Shown here one piece after another: positions 44,604 to 53,493 of a DNA stretch of 64,000 nt. The notes below the pieces were generated by a model, which had not been told where the DNA came from, did not search any database, and saw only the letters and a program-made list of their open reading frames with translations. The stretch is from assembly GCF_017357385.1 (NCBI RefSeq), contig NZ_CP071635.1:264075-328074 (forward strand), in the 5' to 3' direction. The DNA comes from Rhizobium sp. NZLR1. Lineage in GTDB: Bacteria; Pseudomonadota; Alphaproteobacteria; Rhizobiales; Rhizobiaceae. Position 1 is the stretch's first letter, and every line of letters starts with the position of its first letter. The translations under genes were made by a program, and so were the position numbers.

Positions 44604-45089
44604 TCAAGCTCTTAGGTCGATCGCCGACTCAACCCAGTCCGCGAGATTGTTCTTGATGTGGTCGTAGACGTTGCTGCTCGTCGTATACGGCGGATTGTAC
44701 ACTTTCGCCCACTTTGACAGCGGATAGCTGCCGACGGTAAAGCCATCAAATGGATTTGGCCCCATGGTGGCCTGGTTTCCATCCGAATCTTTCAGATTGT
44801 GGATGTAGACCCCGAGAACCCCTTTTCCGTCATCAAACGCTTTCCTGATTTCATATTCCACCCATTTGCGCTCCGCGGTCCGCTGACCAATCAGTACAAT
44901 TAGGCAGGTTTTGCCTTTCAAATTGTCATCGATCCATTTTTTGATCGCAGCGTCGCCCTGATTTTCGATCTCTTCCCATTTATTCGCGCTGAGGATCGGC
45001 TGCTCTTCCACGACGCCCATATTTTTGACCTGCTGAACCCGCCAATGATCGTCCCCATAACAAAAGCTGAGAAATGTATTTCGCGCCAT
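44604..45089 (-). CDS. ThsB-like TIR protein (MTH538-type TIR domain)
   Basis: This 161-residue protein resembles ThsB, the TIR sensor of Thoeris anti-phage systems. It begins MARNTFLSFCYGDDHWRVQQ, has the NKWEEIENQGDAAIKKWIDD segment typical of the MTH538/ThsB group, and then CLIVLIGQRTAERKWVEYEI with candidate catalytic Glu80. The tail contains NPFDGFTVGSYPLSKWAKVY. The start at 45089 is preferred over an upstream in-frame start at 45149. It heads the minus-strand TIR/SLOG operon. No ThsA (SIR2-SLOG NADase) is in the window; the SLOG protein here lacks the SIR2 half. Confidence 0.85.
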   Translation of the reverse strand: MARNTFLSFCYGDDHWRVQQVKNMGVVEEQPILSANKWEEIENQGDAAIKKWIDDNLKGKTCLIVLIGQRTAERKWVEYEIRKAFDDGKGVLGVYIHNLKDSDGNQATMGPNPFDGFTVGSYPLSKWAKVYNPPYTTSSNVYDHIKNNLADWVESAIDLRA

Positions 45090-45381
45090 CGGCAATCGCC
45101 TCCCGTTCTGGTTGCTCTGCACGATATAAACGACTTGCCACAACTGCAACCTGAAGCTCCGCTTTCGGCAAAAGATATTTGCTTCTTACTACCATATAAC
45201 GTCGGCCGGGGCGTTTCTTCGAAAAACAATGCGTTTTGCACTCACTCCGCGGCTACGCGGTCATGCAATGAGCGGGATAGTGCAACACCGAAACAATTGG
45301 AAAAAATTTCATTCTCCTCCCCTAGGCGGCGTCGAACATTCCGGGCATGGTGGCGCCATCGCCTGCACAGGTTGTTTTCAA

Positions 45382-47154
45382 ATGACTGAAAAGCCATACA
45401 TATTTATAAGTCATTCCAGCAAAGACATGGCCGCACTCACGCCGATCATCCGAAACTGGAAAAGTCTCGGATTGAATATTTGGTGGTCACCTGACATTTC
45501 GGAGGGCCGCTGGGACATCATCACCCGACAGAAGCTTGACGAAGCCACGCGGGTTGTTGCCGTGTTAACCGAACATACAGCAAATTCGGAACTCGACTAT
45601 ATTTTCGTCGAACTCGAACTGGCGCGAAAGCAAAACAAACTCATCCCTTTGATGATCGGACAGAGGGCAGACGCCTTCAATCTGCGCGCCGTGACGGCAA
45701 TGATCCAAAGCTACTACTTCGAGGATATTGCCCAGATCGCGGACGGTGCCGTATCCGCCAAGCTGGTCGATACGTGCCGTCGTGCTCTTCGCGCCAGCGC
45801 AGAGCCGACTCCGGCCGCGCCCACGCGGCCAGTTGCAGAAACCGCAGCCGATCGCATAGAAACGTGGTTTTCGAGCATTGAGCAGAAGCTCACGCCCTAT
45901 GGCCAGATCAAAGCGTTTTCTCATGCCTTGGCCGTTGCCGTTTTTGAAATGAGCCCGGCCACTGTTGTCGACGACATTGCCGACGACCTGTCGCGGCGGC
46001 TTGTGGAGGCCGAGCTCGATCGGGCGTCGTCCACGGTCGATCCCGGGTATCCGAAACGCGCTCGGCAGGTTCTCGATCTCCTCGCCTGCGAACTGGCCAC
46101 GCTCGCTCATCCCATTCTCGGTGTCGACCAGGACGTGGTCCGCTTCCGTGATCCGGAGTGGGCGGGTCATTTCCTCAAATTTGCGTGGACCGAGTTTCCG
46201 CAACGCCGGAAGGTGTTGGCCGACTGGTGGCGATCGATCGCCGAGCGGGCCAACGCGGACGGGAAAATGCGCCTGGGATTTGCGTTGGGCCTGCTTGCGC
46301 AAAGCCATTATCTCGACATGTTCGACACGCTGCTGAAAGAATGGCTGCTGTCGGGCTCCGAAGACTGTCAAAACGTGGCAGACGTCGCGTTGAGCGTCGC
46401 TGCGTTCGATCCGGTGGCCGCCGACGCGATCGCGCGTCTGGTGGAATTCTGGGCAGAGCGCGGTACGCGAAATCAGCTTTCCGCGGCGGTGCGCGTAGCC
46501 TGTGGCTACGCCGGAACGCGCATTTCCGGATTGTCGGTGGCGACGCTACGTTATGCAACGCTGCATAGCGATCATGCCGTGACCGGCGAGTTATTCCAGT
46601 CTATAGAAAAATCGCTGTCCAACCTGATGCAGACCCACGCCGAGAGCGCCGATAAAACGCTTTTCGACCTGCCGGGCCTGATCAAAAAGCTTGCGGACTG
46701 GGTCGGCGAGGGGACGGCATCGCAGCGGTCAGACAACAGGATGGACGAGAACCCTTACCCGCTGATGCTGTTTCTGACCGTGCTTGGCAAGCTGCCGCTC
46801 ACCGCTTCGAACCGTCATCAGGGAAAGCTGTCGCTCCAGGCGCTGTCTTGCGACGCCGAAACGGTTCGTCTGATGGCAATCATCCTCAACACGGCGCTTC
46901 ATCGGCATCGCATCGGTCAACATCCGACGCGCGAGAAGGCACGCGCGATCCTGAAGTCCTGGATCGCGTCGCGCGAGGCAGAACTCCGCGTCGATACGCT
47001 GGCAGATTCGCGCGAGGATCCGCTGGCAATTTTGGCGAAAAACCTCGTCGATACTGCCCAGACGCAAGACGATATGGACCGCATCGGCTTTCTGTTTGAA
47101 CGAGCCTTTACGCTATCAGATCTAAACGATAAATTCCACCAGCAGGGGAAATGA
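45382..47154 (+). CDS. TIR protein with long alpha-helical C-terminal region
   Basis: The 590 residues from the ATG at 45382 start with a TIR domain (KPYIFISHSSKDMAALTPII, then NIWWSPDISEGRWD and the YIFVELELARKQNKLIPL segment with candidate catalytic Glu77) of about 135 residues. A Pro/Ala linker follows (about 145-160), then roughly 430 residues predicted to be nearly all helical, with solenoid-like repeats such as GFALGLLAQSHYLDMFDTLL. No known sensor family is evident. It is divergent from the ThsB-like gene and 7 nt upstream of the membrane SPFH-like gene, so those two form a unit. Upstream in-frame codons to 45229 lack TIR features. Confidence 0.85.
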   Translation: MTEKPYIFISHSSKDMAALTPIIRNWKSLGLNIWWSPDISEGRWDIITRQKLDEATRVVAVLTEHTANSELDYIFVELELARKQNKLIPLMIGQRADAFNLRAVTAMIQSYYFEDIAQIADGAVSAKLVDTCRRALRASAEPTPAAPTRPVAETAADRIETWFSSIEQKLTPYGQIKAFSHALAVAVFEMSPATVVDDIADDLSRRLVEAELDRASSTVDPGYPKRARQVLDLLACELATLAHPILGVDQDVVRFRDPEWAGHFLKFAWTEFPQRRKVLADWWRSIAERANADGKMRLGFALGLLAQSHYLDMFDTLLKEWLLSGSEDCQNVADVALSVAAFDPVAADAIARLVEFWAERGTRNQLSAAVRVACGYAGTRISGLSVATLRYATLHSDHAVTGELFQSIEKSLSNLMQTHAESADKTLFDLPGLIKKLADWVGEGTASQRSDNRMDENPYPLMLFLTVLGKLPLTASNRHQGKLSLQALSCDAETVRLMAIILNTALHRHRIGQHPTREKARAILKSWIASREAELRVDTLADSREDPLAILAKNLVDTAQTQDDMDRIGFLFERAFTLSDLNDKFHQQGK

Positions 47155-47161
47155 GGCTGCC

Positions 47162-48226
47162 GTGACAATCAAGACCTACGATCCTATCAGCGCTCAGTTC
47201 GATACCATCCCGGTCCAAAAACCGGGCACGCAAGTCATCGAATTCAGCAACGGAGTGGCGACGAGACGCGAGGCCGCCGGGCCTTCTTTGGTCGACAGGC
47301 TGAAGGAGATGGCAACGCCGCGATCGGGGATTGCTGCGATCGTCATTGCCGTCGTACTCATCTATCTGCTCGGCGTCGCTGGCCTGCTCCTGACGATGGC
47401 CGTGATCGTGGGTCTTGGCGTTTTCCTCTCGCTGAACCGTCGCAACCCGATCGCGGTGATGTTGTCGGGCCCCGTGCCTGCCTATTATCTCGTCACCGTG
47501 TCGGCCGTGCCGATTGCAGACGAACGACGCGTCCAGCTGAAGGATACCGGGATTTATGCCACCGTGCATATAGAGTATCAGGCAGCGGTCATCGATCCCA
47601 TTGAGGTCGTCCAGAAGGGTATTCACGACGTCCGGGAGTATTTTTCGCCGCGGCTCTACAAGAAGATCAGCAGGCTTGCATCGGAGGGTAAACTCGACGA
47701 CAAGCTCGAGAGCCTGCGCAAGGTGCTGATGGATTTTGCCGAAGAGCCGATCGACGACACGGCCATCCGCATCACGGAGTGCAATATTGAGATCACTGTC
47801 GAGGAAGCCGAGGCCCGCAAATTGCGCACGATTGCCGCGGCGCAGCTCGACATCCTCGAAAAGCGGACCGTCCACCAGACGCGTGCTGTCGATCGCGATT
47901 ATTATGCGAGATTGCTTGCAAGCGACGAGGAGCTGCAAGCGGAAATGATGAGCCCACATGCGGACAAAGCAGCGCTGCGCGACATCATCAATCAGCGAAT
48001 GGCGCGTGAAGAGCAGGACTTCACGCGCAAGCTCGCGGTAATGGAATTTGCGGTCAAAAACGGGATTATCGAGCCGCATCAGGTACGGCGCGACTACCCG
48101 CAGATGATGGGCGAGTTGGCCCGGGCCTTTGGAGGCCAGATCAGTGCACCGGCGGCGGCAACACCGATCGCTGGCAATCCTGGCCTCAGTGCGATTACCG
48201 ATCAATCGACGACGGACCGCGATTAG
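47162..48226 (+). CDS. membrane protein with SPFH/band 7-like domain
   Basis: This 354-residue protein starts with GTG, preceded by GAGG 5 nt upstream. Two adjacent hydrophobic segments (about residues 57-92: GIAAIVIAVVLIYLLGVAGL and LLTMAVIVGLGVFLSL) anchor it in the membrane. The soluble part (about 110-300) has a band 7-like pattern: VQLKDTGIYATVHIEYQAAV, then DPIEVVQKGIHDVREYFS, ITECNIEITVEEAEARKLRT, and a Glu/Lys/Arg coiled segment. A flexible Ala/Pro tail follows. The SPFH match is by pattern only. It is coupled to the upstream TIR-helical gene, which suggests a membrane-located partner, platform or target. Confidence 0.7.
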   Translation: MTIKTYDPISAQFDTIPVQKPGTQVIEFSNGVATRREAAGPSLVDRLKEMATPRSGIAAIVIAVVLIYLLGVAGLLLTMAVIVGLGVFLSLNRRNPIAVMLSGPVPAYYLVTVSAVPIADERRVQLKDTGIYATVHIEYQAAVIDPIEVVQKGIHDVREYFSPRLYKKISRLASEGKLDDKLESLRKVLMDFAEEPIDDTAIRITECNIEITVEEAEARKLRTIAAAQLDILEKRTVHQTRAVDRDYYARLLASDEELQAEMMSPHADKAALRDIINQRMAREEQDFTRKLAVMEFAVKNGIIEPHQVRRDYPQMMGELARAFGGQISAPAAATPIAGNPGLSAITDQSTTDRD

Positions 48227-48809
48227 GGAACTGACGTGAAGCCACATTTGCAAGCGGCTTCCCTTCACTGAGTGTTGGCATGATCTCGATGTCCTCGTTT
48301 TGTTGGGATCGCAAAGATGCGCCTGACGGAAAACAGTGTGCTCGTCATGAGAGAGCCGGAGGTGGAGCGTCCGACGAAACTTGCGCATTGTTTCGTTGAA
48401 GACGTAACGAGGTCCGAGTGGCGCAACAGACCGTTTGGCATCGTTCTCAAATAGATCATATGTCGCTTTCACGGAGATCAAAGGGCAGCGAGTGGCGGGG
48501 GTGACGGTGCGCTGCGGACGGACGGGTCAGGGGAAAGACTGCCAGCGGAAGGCTGGTTGTGACGAGAACTGTGCGAGCCGTGTTACCCCTGATCAAGTAT
48601 TCGTCTTGCCGCGGCACTTGTCTTGGCGACCGGCAGCAAAGGGCTTTTAGGCTGCTTTTGAAAGTCTGTATTCCTCGATCACGCAACCGAAGTATGTTTG
48701 GCGTGTTCAATATCGCAAATCTACCTCCGGTCGTGATTTCACTGGCGGGACCAATCTTTCTCTGCCATCCTCTACAACCAGCATTGTGGCTGATTGCGAT
48801 GGGGGCTCC
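48227..48809. other. gene-free stretch between the TIR cluster and the redox operon
   Basis: About 580 bp with no gene I can support; ORFs on both strands have no family features. The end of this stretch should hold the promoter of the redox operon. It may be an island boundary. Confidence 0.3.
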
Positions 48810-50129
48810 ATGAGGATCGCGTTCGTTTCACTGGTATTGCTGTTAGTTTCACAGTCGATCGCCGCCGCAGAAAGCTGTCCGCGATTCCAGGCCAGCACGA
48901 TGACCGTTACGGGAGCAGATCCTGCACATTGGCGGGAGGACTATCCGAAGGTATTTCCTAATCCTCGCGACGTCCAACCTTGGGAGTCGATCAAGTTTCG
49001 CACCGAACCTGCCAAATACATGCAGGTCGTTTTGGAAAGCGCGAAACCGCATTTCAAGAACGTCGGGGGTCGTCTAACCGGCACAGGCTCTGAACCGTGG
49101 TGGATCTCCAAATGGCTTGACTACGGAACGTCTGGACGTGAACCTCTGATGGGCTTGACGAAGGAGCGAGGACCGAAGGTAGGCGACTTGTCAGAGACAA
49201 GTACGGAAGGCCCGCAGGTCTGGGCTGTCGGTTTCTACAACACGCCGGGAGCTGCTGTGTTCGGCGAGGTCTTCGCTGACCCTTGCAGCCCTTCGCTGCC
49301 TGTTAATCTGAAATTTCCGGCAGACACTGTTTCAATTAAGTTCCTGTTCACGGATGCGTCGCCCGACGCGGTTTCGTATCTTAAGGATGCGCCGGTCTAT
49401 TGGGCTTACATTGACCCACCAGATTCAAGCAGCGACTCCCATGACGTGACCGAACGCACCCGCCAGCAACTACGGCTCTTGCAGGTCGACATCGCTGTTA
49501 AGGACAACGGATCTTTCGACACTGGATGGGCGTTTGGAACCTTCGTTTGGCAAGGCCCGCCGAAGGGTGACCAGTTTTTTGACAACCTAGTTCCGGTCTC
49601 GCTTCAGTGGGGCAATGATCCCGGAGTCTATGACGACACATCGATCATGCAAAGCTGGATCAATCAAGACCTGAAAGATGTCACCTTCGGTTGGAGCAAG
49701 CGGCCGACGATGGGTTTTATGGGGCGTGCGAACGGCCCTGCAGACAACATTCGATCCTCGTGCCTATCCTGTCACTCGGCAGCGCGCAGCCCACGGGCGA
49801 CGATGGGGCTGTTGAACAGCGCTTTCGATATGGCCCGTTTGGACAATACTCAGGCAGTCAAACGCCACGTCGATACGTGGTTCCAAAACATAAAGTCCGG
49901 TCAAATCTTCCAACCCTTGGAGCCCGCCGCTGCAACATTGGATTATTCGCTCCAGCTCGAGGCTGCGATATTTCGGGCATGTCTCGCCTGCGAAGCCGGC
50001 GATTTAACTGGCGAGACTCCCTTAATATGCCGGAGCAGCGGCTTCTATAACCGGCCGATGTGTAGTTCCTCGGACACGCCAGTGGCGCGCAAGCGCATTC
50101 TACAAACCATGGTGCCACCGCGCCAGTAA
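48810..50129 (+). CDS. exported protein with one CxxCH heme-binding motif
   Basis: From the ATG at 48810 the protein is 439 residues with a clean signal peptide (MRIAFVSLVLLLVSQSIAAA, cleaved before ESC). One c-type heme motif, CLSCH, lies at about residues 318-322. A large N-terminal domain without recognisable family precedes it. The upstream in-frame ATG at 48786 would put charged residues before the signal and is less likely. As the first gene of an operon with a small protein, a GMC oxidoreductase and a ferritin-like protein, it is a plausible periplasmic electron acceptor. Its overall family is unknown to me. Confidence 0.72.
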   Translation: MRIAFVSLVLLLVSQSIAAAESCPRFQASTMTVTGADPAHWREDYPKVFPNPRDVQPWESIKFRTEPAKYMQVVLESAKPHFKNVGGRLTGTGSEPWWISKWLDYGTSGREPLMGLTKERGPKVGDLSETSTEGPQVWAVGFYNTPGAAVFGEVFADPCSPSLPVNLKFPADTVSIKFLFTDASPDAVSYLKDAPVYWAYIDPPDSSSDSHDVTERTRQQLRLLQVDIAVKDNGSFDTGWAFGTFVWQGPPKGDQFFDNLVPVSLQWGNDPGVYDDTSIMQSWINQDLKDVTFGWSKRPTMGFMGRANGPADNIRSSCLSCHSAARSPRATMGLLNSAFDMARLDNTQAVKRHVDTWFQNIKSGQIFQPLEPAAATLDYSLQLEAAIFRACLACEAGDLTGETPLICRSSGFYNRPMCSSSDTPVARKRILQTMVPPRQ

Positions 50130-50177
50130 TGGCGATGCCTCGCGAGAACCAAGCTGGCGCAAAAGAGGGAAAGCGCA

Positions 50178-50645
50178 ATGTATCAACGTCGAGCTATACA
50201 CCCCATAAGCAGAACTCTAGAGCCTCTGTCGCAGGCGACGGTCGAGACGCTGTGGACGATCTTTGTCGCAATTGGCGAGCGCTGGACCCTTGGAGATGAC
50301 CCGTCGACCTATCGGCTGCGTTTTGAAACCTTCCTGGAAAACAGAATCAATGTAAGCCCGATCTACAGGGACTACTATGCGAAAGGGGCGGTATATTTTG
50401 ACGAGTTGGTTTCGGATTTAGGACAAGCGGCGGCACTCGATCGGCTTTTCGGACAAAAACCGCGGGTCGTCCAATCGGGTATTCCGGCCACGCGGCTTGA
50501 GGCTATTCAACGGTTCGTCGCAAACGAATTCATATCTCTTCGTCTGGCGCTCGGGGGGTTCAAGTCTTTCGGCGCGATCAACTATCGCGGATACTTCGGA
50601 GGCGCAAACATCGAGGGGGAACCGACCCCTTATCGCAAGCGGTGA
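50178..50645 (+). CDS. small protein preceding a GMC oxidoreductase
   Basis: The 155-residue product has no family I can name. It is mixed helical: ATVETLWTIFVAIGERWTLG, TYRLRFETFLENRINVSPIY, VANEFISLRLALGGFKSFGA, then NYRGYFGGANIEGEPTPYRK. No signal peptide or Tat motif is visible. Small subunits ahead of GMC dehydrogenases (gluconate 2-dehydrogenase subunit 3-like) occupy this position in other operons, and the C-terminal Tyr/Gly motif is compatible with such a role. It ends 3 nt before the GMC gene. Confidence 0.6.
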   Translation: MYQRRAIHPISRTLEPLSQATVETLWTIFVAIGERWTLGDDPSTYRLRFETFLENRINVSPIYRDYYAKGAVYFDELVSDLGQAAALDRLFGQKPRVVQSGIPATRLEAIQRFVANEFISLRLALGGFKSFGAINYRGYFGGANIEGEPTPYRKR

Positions 50646-50648
50646 CCA

Positions 50649-52265
50649 ATGAAAGCGGAAACCGTCATCATTGGCTCGGGAGTCGCCGCTACGGCAGTCG
50701 CGCAAACGCTGCTTGAGAAGAATCCGCAAGCTTCCATCCTGATCCTAGAGGCAGGGGTGCGGGTGAAAACGAAGGACTACGGACTGTGGGAGCAATACAT
50801 GCTCACGCGCCAGACGCCTTACGAACAATATACCGATCTGCCATACCCTCAGCGCGATTTTACTGGCGAAAACACCAGTGCTGGAGGGACGGATGTGCCT
50901 CTCAATGGCGCAAGGGTCTTCGCCTACGGGGGCTCCACGCTGCATTGGGGTGGCTGGTCGTTCCGGCTAAAGCCGGAGGACTTCCACCTGAGGTCAAACA
51001 CGGGCCAAGGCATCGATTGGCCGTTCGACTACGACGAACTTGAATCATTTTACTGTCGCGCCGAACATCATCTCGCTGTTTCCGGGGATTCTCGTGATCC
51101 TTTGCTTAAGCGCACTCGGGATTACCCATTTCGTGAATTTCCATTCACTGTCATGGATGGTCCGATTGCAGATGGGCTCGACAAGCTAAAAATCGGTTAC
51201 GGCCATTTGCCTATCGCGAGGCGAGGCGTCTCGGGCGAACCGTCGAGACATGCGCCATGCCAAACGACTGGCACCTGCAAATACTGTCCTTTCGGCGCGC
51301 GCTATGCTGCCTGCAACTACCTCGACGATTTGATTGAATGGAACGATTTTCCTGGTTTCTCGGTGCGGCTTGGCGCCATCGTCGATCGGATCATCTCAGA
51401 CGGAAAACGCCGGGTCAAAGGCGTGACGTTCTGGGACCGCGAGACGGGAGCCTCGCTGGACGTTGAGGCCGATCGCGTCATCGTTGCCGCGGGCGCAATC
51501 GAGTCTGCCAAGCTCCTTCTGCGTTCGGTCTCGGAAGAATGGCAAAACGGACTTGGCAATGACCATGATTTGGTGGGTCGCTATCTTGTCACCCACCCGT
51601 ATTTCACCTTTGAGGGACTTTTGAAAGAGAACCCTCTCCGTCTCCAAGCGGAAATGGACTTTCCGACGCTTGCTTCCCGGCATTTCGATAGCAAGGCTGA
51701 ACAGGCCGCCGGAAAGTTCGTTCTGGTCTCACCACCGGATGCGGTCGGATTCAGGCTTGCCGATAGCCTTCAGAAAGGCCAATCACGGAAAGAGATCATT
51801 GATGCACTTGAGGGAAAGACCGGGATTCAAATCCACGGGATGATCGAGGTGTTCGGGCGCTTCCATAATCGGGTGACTGTTGCCAAGGATGCCGGAGGCA
51901 AGGTCAAATATAACCGCGTCGGCATACCAATGACCCAGATCGAGTACGACAAGGACCCGGAGTTTGACAAACGAATGGCTCTGGTGGAAGCCAAGGTGGG
52001 CGAAATCCTCAACGCAATGGGCGCGCCTCCCACCGGGACGAAGTCATTATCCTGGCGGGCCGATCATGCGGCCTCCGTCTGCAGGATGAGCTCAAAACAA
52101 GAAGAGGGCGTCGTCGATGACGATCTCAGGGTGCACGGGATCGACAACCTCTATGTGATCTCGAACGCAGTTTTCCCTAACATTGGAGCAATCAATCCAA
52201 CCCTAACGCTCACGGCATTGGCACTGAAGCTGGGGGACCATCTAAATGCACGAGGCAGCGCATGA
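50649..52265 (+). CDS. GMC-family oxidoreductase (FAD-dependent)
   Basis: GMC enzymes oxidise alcohols or sugars with FAD. The 538 residues begin with the dinucleotide-binding motif VIIGSGVAATAVAQTLLEKN leading to the acidic LILEAG. The second conserved block is FAYGGSTLHWGGWSFRLKPE (about residue 100). The C-terminal block NAVFPNIGAINPTLTLTALA has the family's Asn-Pro turn, with ADHAASVCRM ahead of it. A Cys-rich segment PCQTTGTCKYCPFGARYAAC near 200 is typical of the bacterial dehydrogenase subgroup. It overlaps the ferritin-like gene by 4 nt. The substrate is unknown. Confidence 0.9.
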   Translation: MKAETVIIGSGVAATAVAQTLLEKNPQASILILEAGVRVKTKDYGLWEQYMLTRQTPYEQYTDLPYPQRDFTGENTSAGGTDVPLNGARVFAYGGSTLHWGGWSFRLKPEDFHLRSNTGQGIDWPFDYDELESFYCRAEHHLAVSGDSRDPLLKRTRDYPFREFPFTVMDGPIADGLDKLKIGYGHLPIARRGVSGEPSRHAPCQTTGTCKYCPFGARYAACNYLDDLIEWNDFPGFSVRLGAIVDRIISDGKRRVKGVTFWDRETGASLDVEADRVIVAAGAIESAKLLLRSVSEEWQNGLGNDHDLVGRYLVTHPYFTFEGLLKENPLRLQAEMDFPTLASRHFDSKAEQAAGKFVLVSPPDAVGFRLADSLQKGQSRKEIIDALEGKTGIQIHGMIEVFGRFHNRVTVAKDAGGKVKYNRVGIPMTQIEYDKDPEFDKRMALVEAKVGEILNAMGAPPTGTKSLSWRADHAASVCRMSSKQEEGVVDDDLRVHGIDNLYVISNAVFPNIGAINPTLTLTALALKLGDHLNARGSA

Positions 52266-53320
52266 TGACGAACGACGAATTCCAGGCGAAACGCCAAACA
52301 TTGCTCGCTCGACTGCAATTGGCGCTGGAACTCGAATGGGCCACGCTCCCTCCCTACCTCGTAGCCCTGCTCAGCATGAAGCGCAGTGCGAACCGCGAAG
52401 CCGCCGATCTCGTTCGAGGCATCGCAATGGAAGAGATGCTGCATTTCGCACTTGTGGCGAACGTTATGAACGCAGTCGGTGGCAAGCCGCTTGTTGCCAA
52501 AGCGAACTGCCCTGCCTATCCCCTGACGATGACCTTCGAGGGCCGGCCGTTCGCCGATCGGACGTTCCCGATTGATCTCGGACCTTTCTCGAAGGAATCG
52601 ATCGAGACCTTCATGAAAATCGAGCAGCCGCAGACGCCGATTGCCAAGACAACTTGGGCGCATGAAAGGATCGATGTACCAGCGCCCACTATCGGAGAAT
52701 TCTACGGCGAGATCTCCTCCTTGCTAGAAGAACTCGACGCCGCGCTCCCAGGCAAACTCTTTACCGGCGATCGTAAACGGCAGCTTGAAGGCGACTACTT
52801 CTGGGGCGGTGGCGGTGCCATCGTTATCGTGACCGATATTCACAGTGCGAAGACTGCGCTTACAACCGTCGTGGAGCAAGGTGAGGGCGCTTGGCCTTGG
52901 TCCCAAGAAAAGCTTGCCGCGACCGCCGGCGAGCCACTGGAAATGGGTCACTACTACCGGTTCAGCGAGATTTTCTACGAGCGTCACTTTCTGAAGTCGG
53001 ATCAACCTGACGAGCCGCCAACAGGCGATCCGATGCCGATCGATTATGGGGCTGTCTATCCTATCAAAAAGAACGCCCGGGCGATGGACTATCCTACGGA
53101 ATCGCAAGCTGCAAAGTTGAATGAATCCTTCAATCGTCGTTACACGATGATGCTCCGCCAACTTGGGGAGGCGGTTAACGGGACGCCGAATTCACTCTAT
53201 ACTGCGATCATGAACGGCATGCACGAAATGACGTCGACCGCACGGGAGCTCATGCAGACCCCGTTTCCTAACTCCACCGGCGGCGAGACGGCTTGTCCGA
53301 CCTTTGAGTGGGTGGATTAA
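52262..53320 (+). CDS. ferritin-like domain protein (VioB/RebD-type)
   Basis: The 352-residue protein begins with a ferritin-like four-helix fold bearing metal ligands in ALELEWATLPPYLVALLSMK and GIAMEEMLHFALVANVMNAV, which has the E-x-x-H pattern. This matches the ferritin-like domain found alone or fused in iminophenylpyruvate dimer synthases (VioB, RebD). The rest (150-352) contains YFWGGGGAIVIVTDIHSAKT and GHYYRFSEIFYERHFLKSD. The ATG lies inside the GMC stop (ATGA). The operon could make or modify a small molecule by oxidative coupling, but no synthetase genes are nearby. Confidence 0.85.
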   Translation: MMTNDEFQAKRQTLLARLQLALELEWATLPPYLVALLSMKRSANREAADLVRGIAMEEMLHFALVANVMNAVGGKPLVAKANCPAYPLTMTFEGRPFADRTFPIDLGPFSKESIETFMKIEQPQTPIAKTTWAHERIDVPAPTIGEFYGEISSLLEELDAALPGKLFTGDRKRQLEGDYFWGGGGAIVIVTDIHSAKTALTTVVEQGEGAWPWSQEKLAATAGEPLEMGHYYRFSEIFYERHFLKSDQPDEPPTGDPMPIDYGAVYPIKKNARAMDYPTESQAAKLNESFNRRYTMMLRQLGEAVNGTPNSLYTAIMNGMHEMTSTARELMQTPFPNSTGGETACPTFEWVD

Positions 53321-53493
53321 GAGCGACCCTGATTCAGAGCAGCCGGGTAGGTTACCTCGACTATGTCGGCGTGGCGGCGCGGTCGAGTTGGTCGCCATCG
53401 CGGACGCCAAAGGGCGAGGATAGAAGCGGCCCAGCGTCTGCGGCTCGGCTCCCATCAAGGCAAGCACAGGCAGATTTTCACCCGTCAGCGCGA

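Noticed and set aside
45565..46371. 268-residue minus-strand ORF opposite the TIR-helical gene
   Set aside because: It is antisense shadow without start context or recognisable domains. The plus-strand TIR frame explains the region.
47108..48481. 457-residue minus-strand ORF opposite the TIR-helical end and the SPFH-like gene
   Set aside because: It lies antisense to well-supported coding sequence, is Arg/His/Asp-rich and shows no family features. It is a GC-rich shadow.
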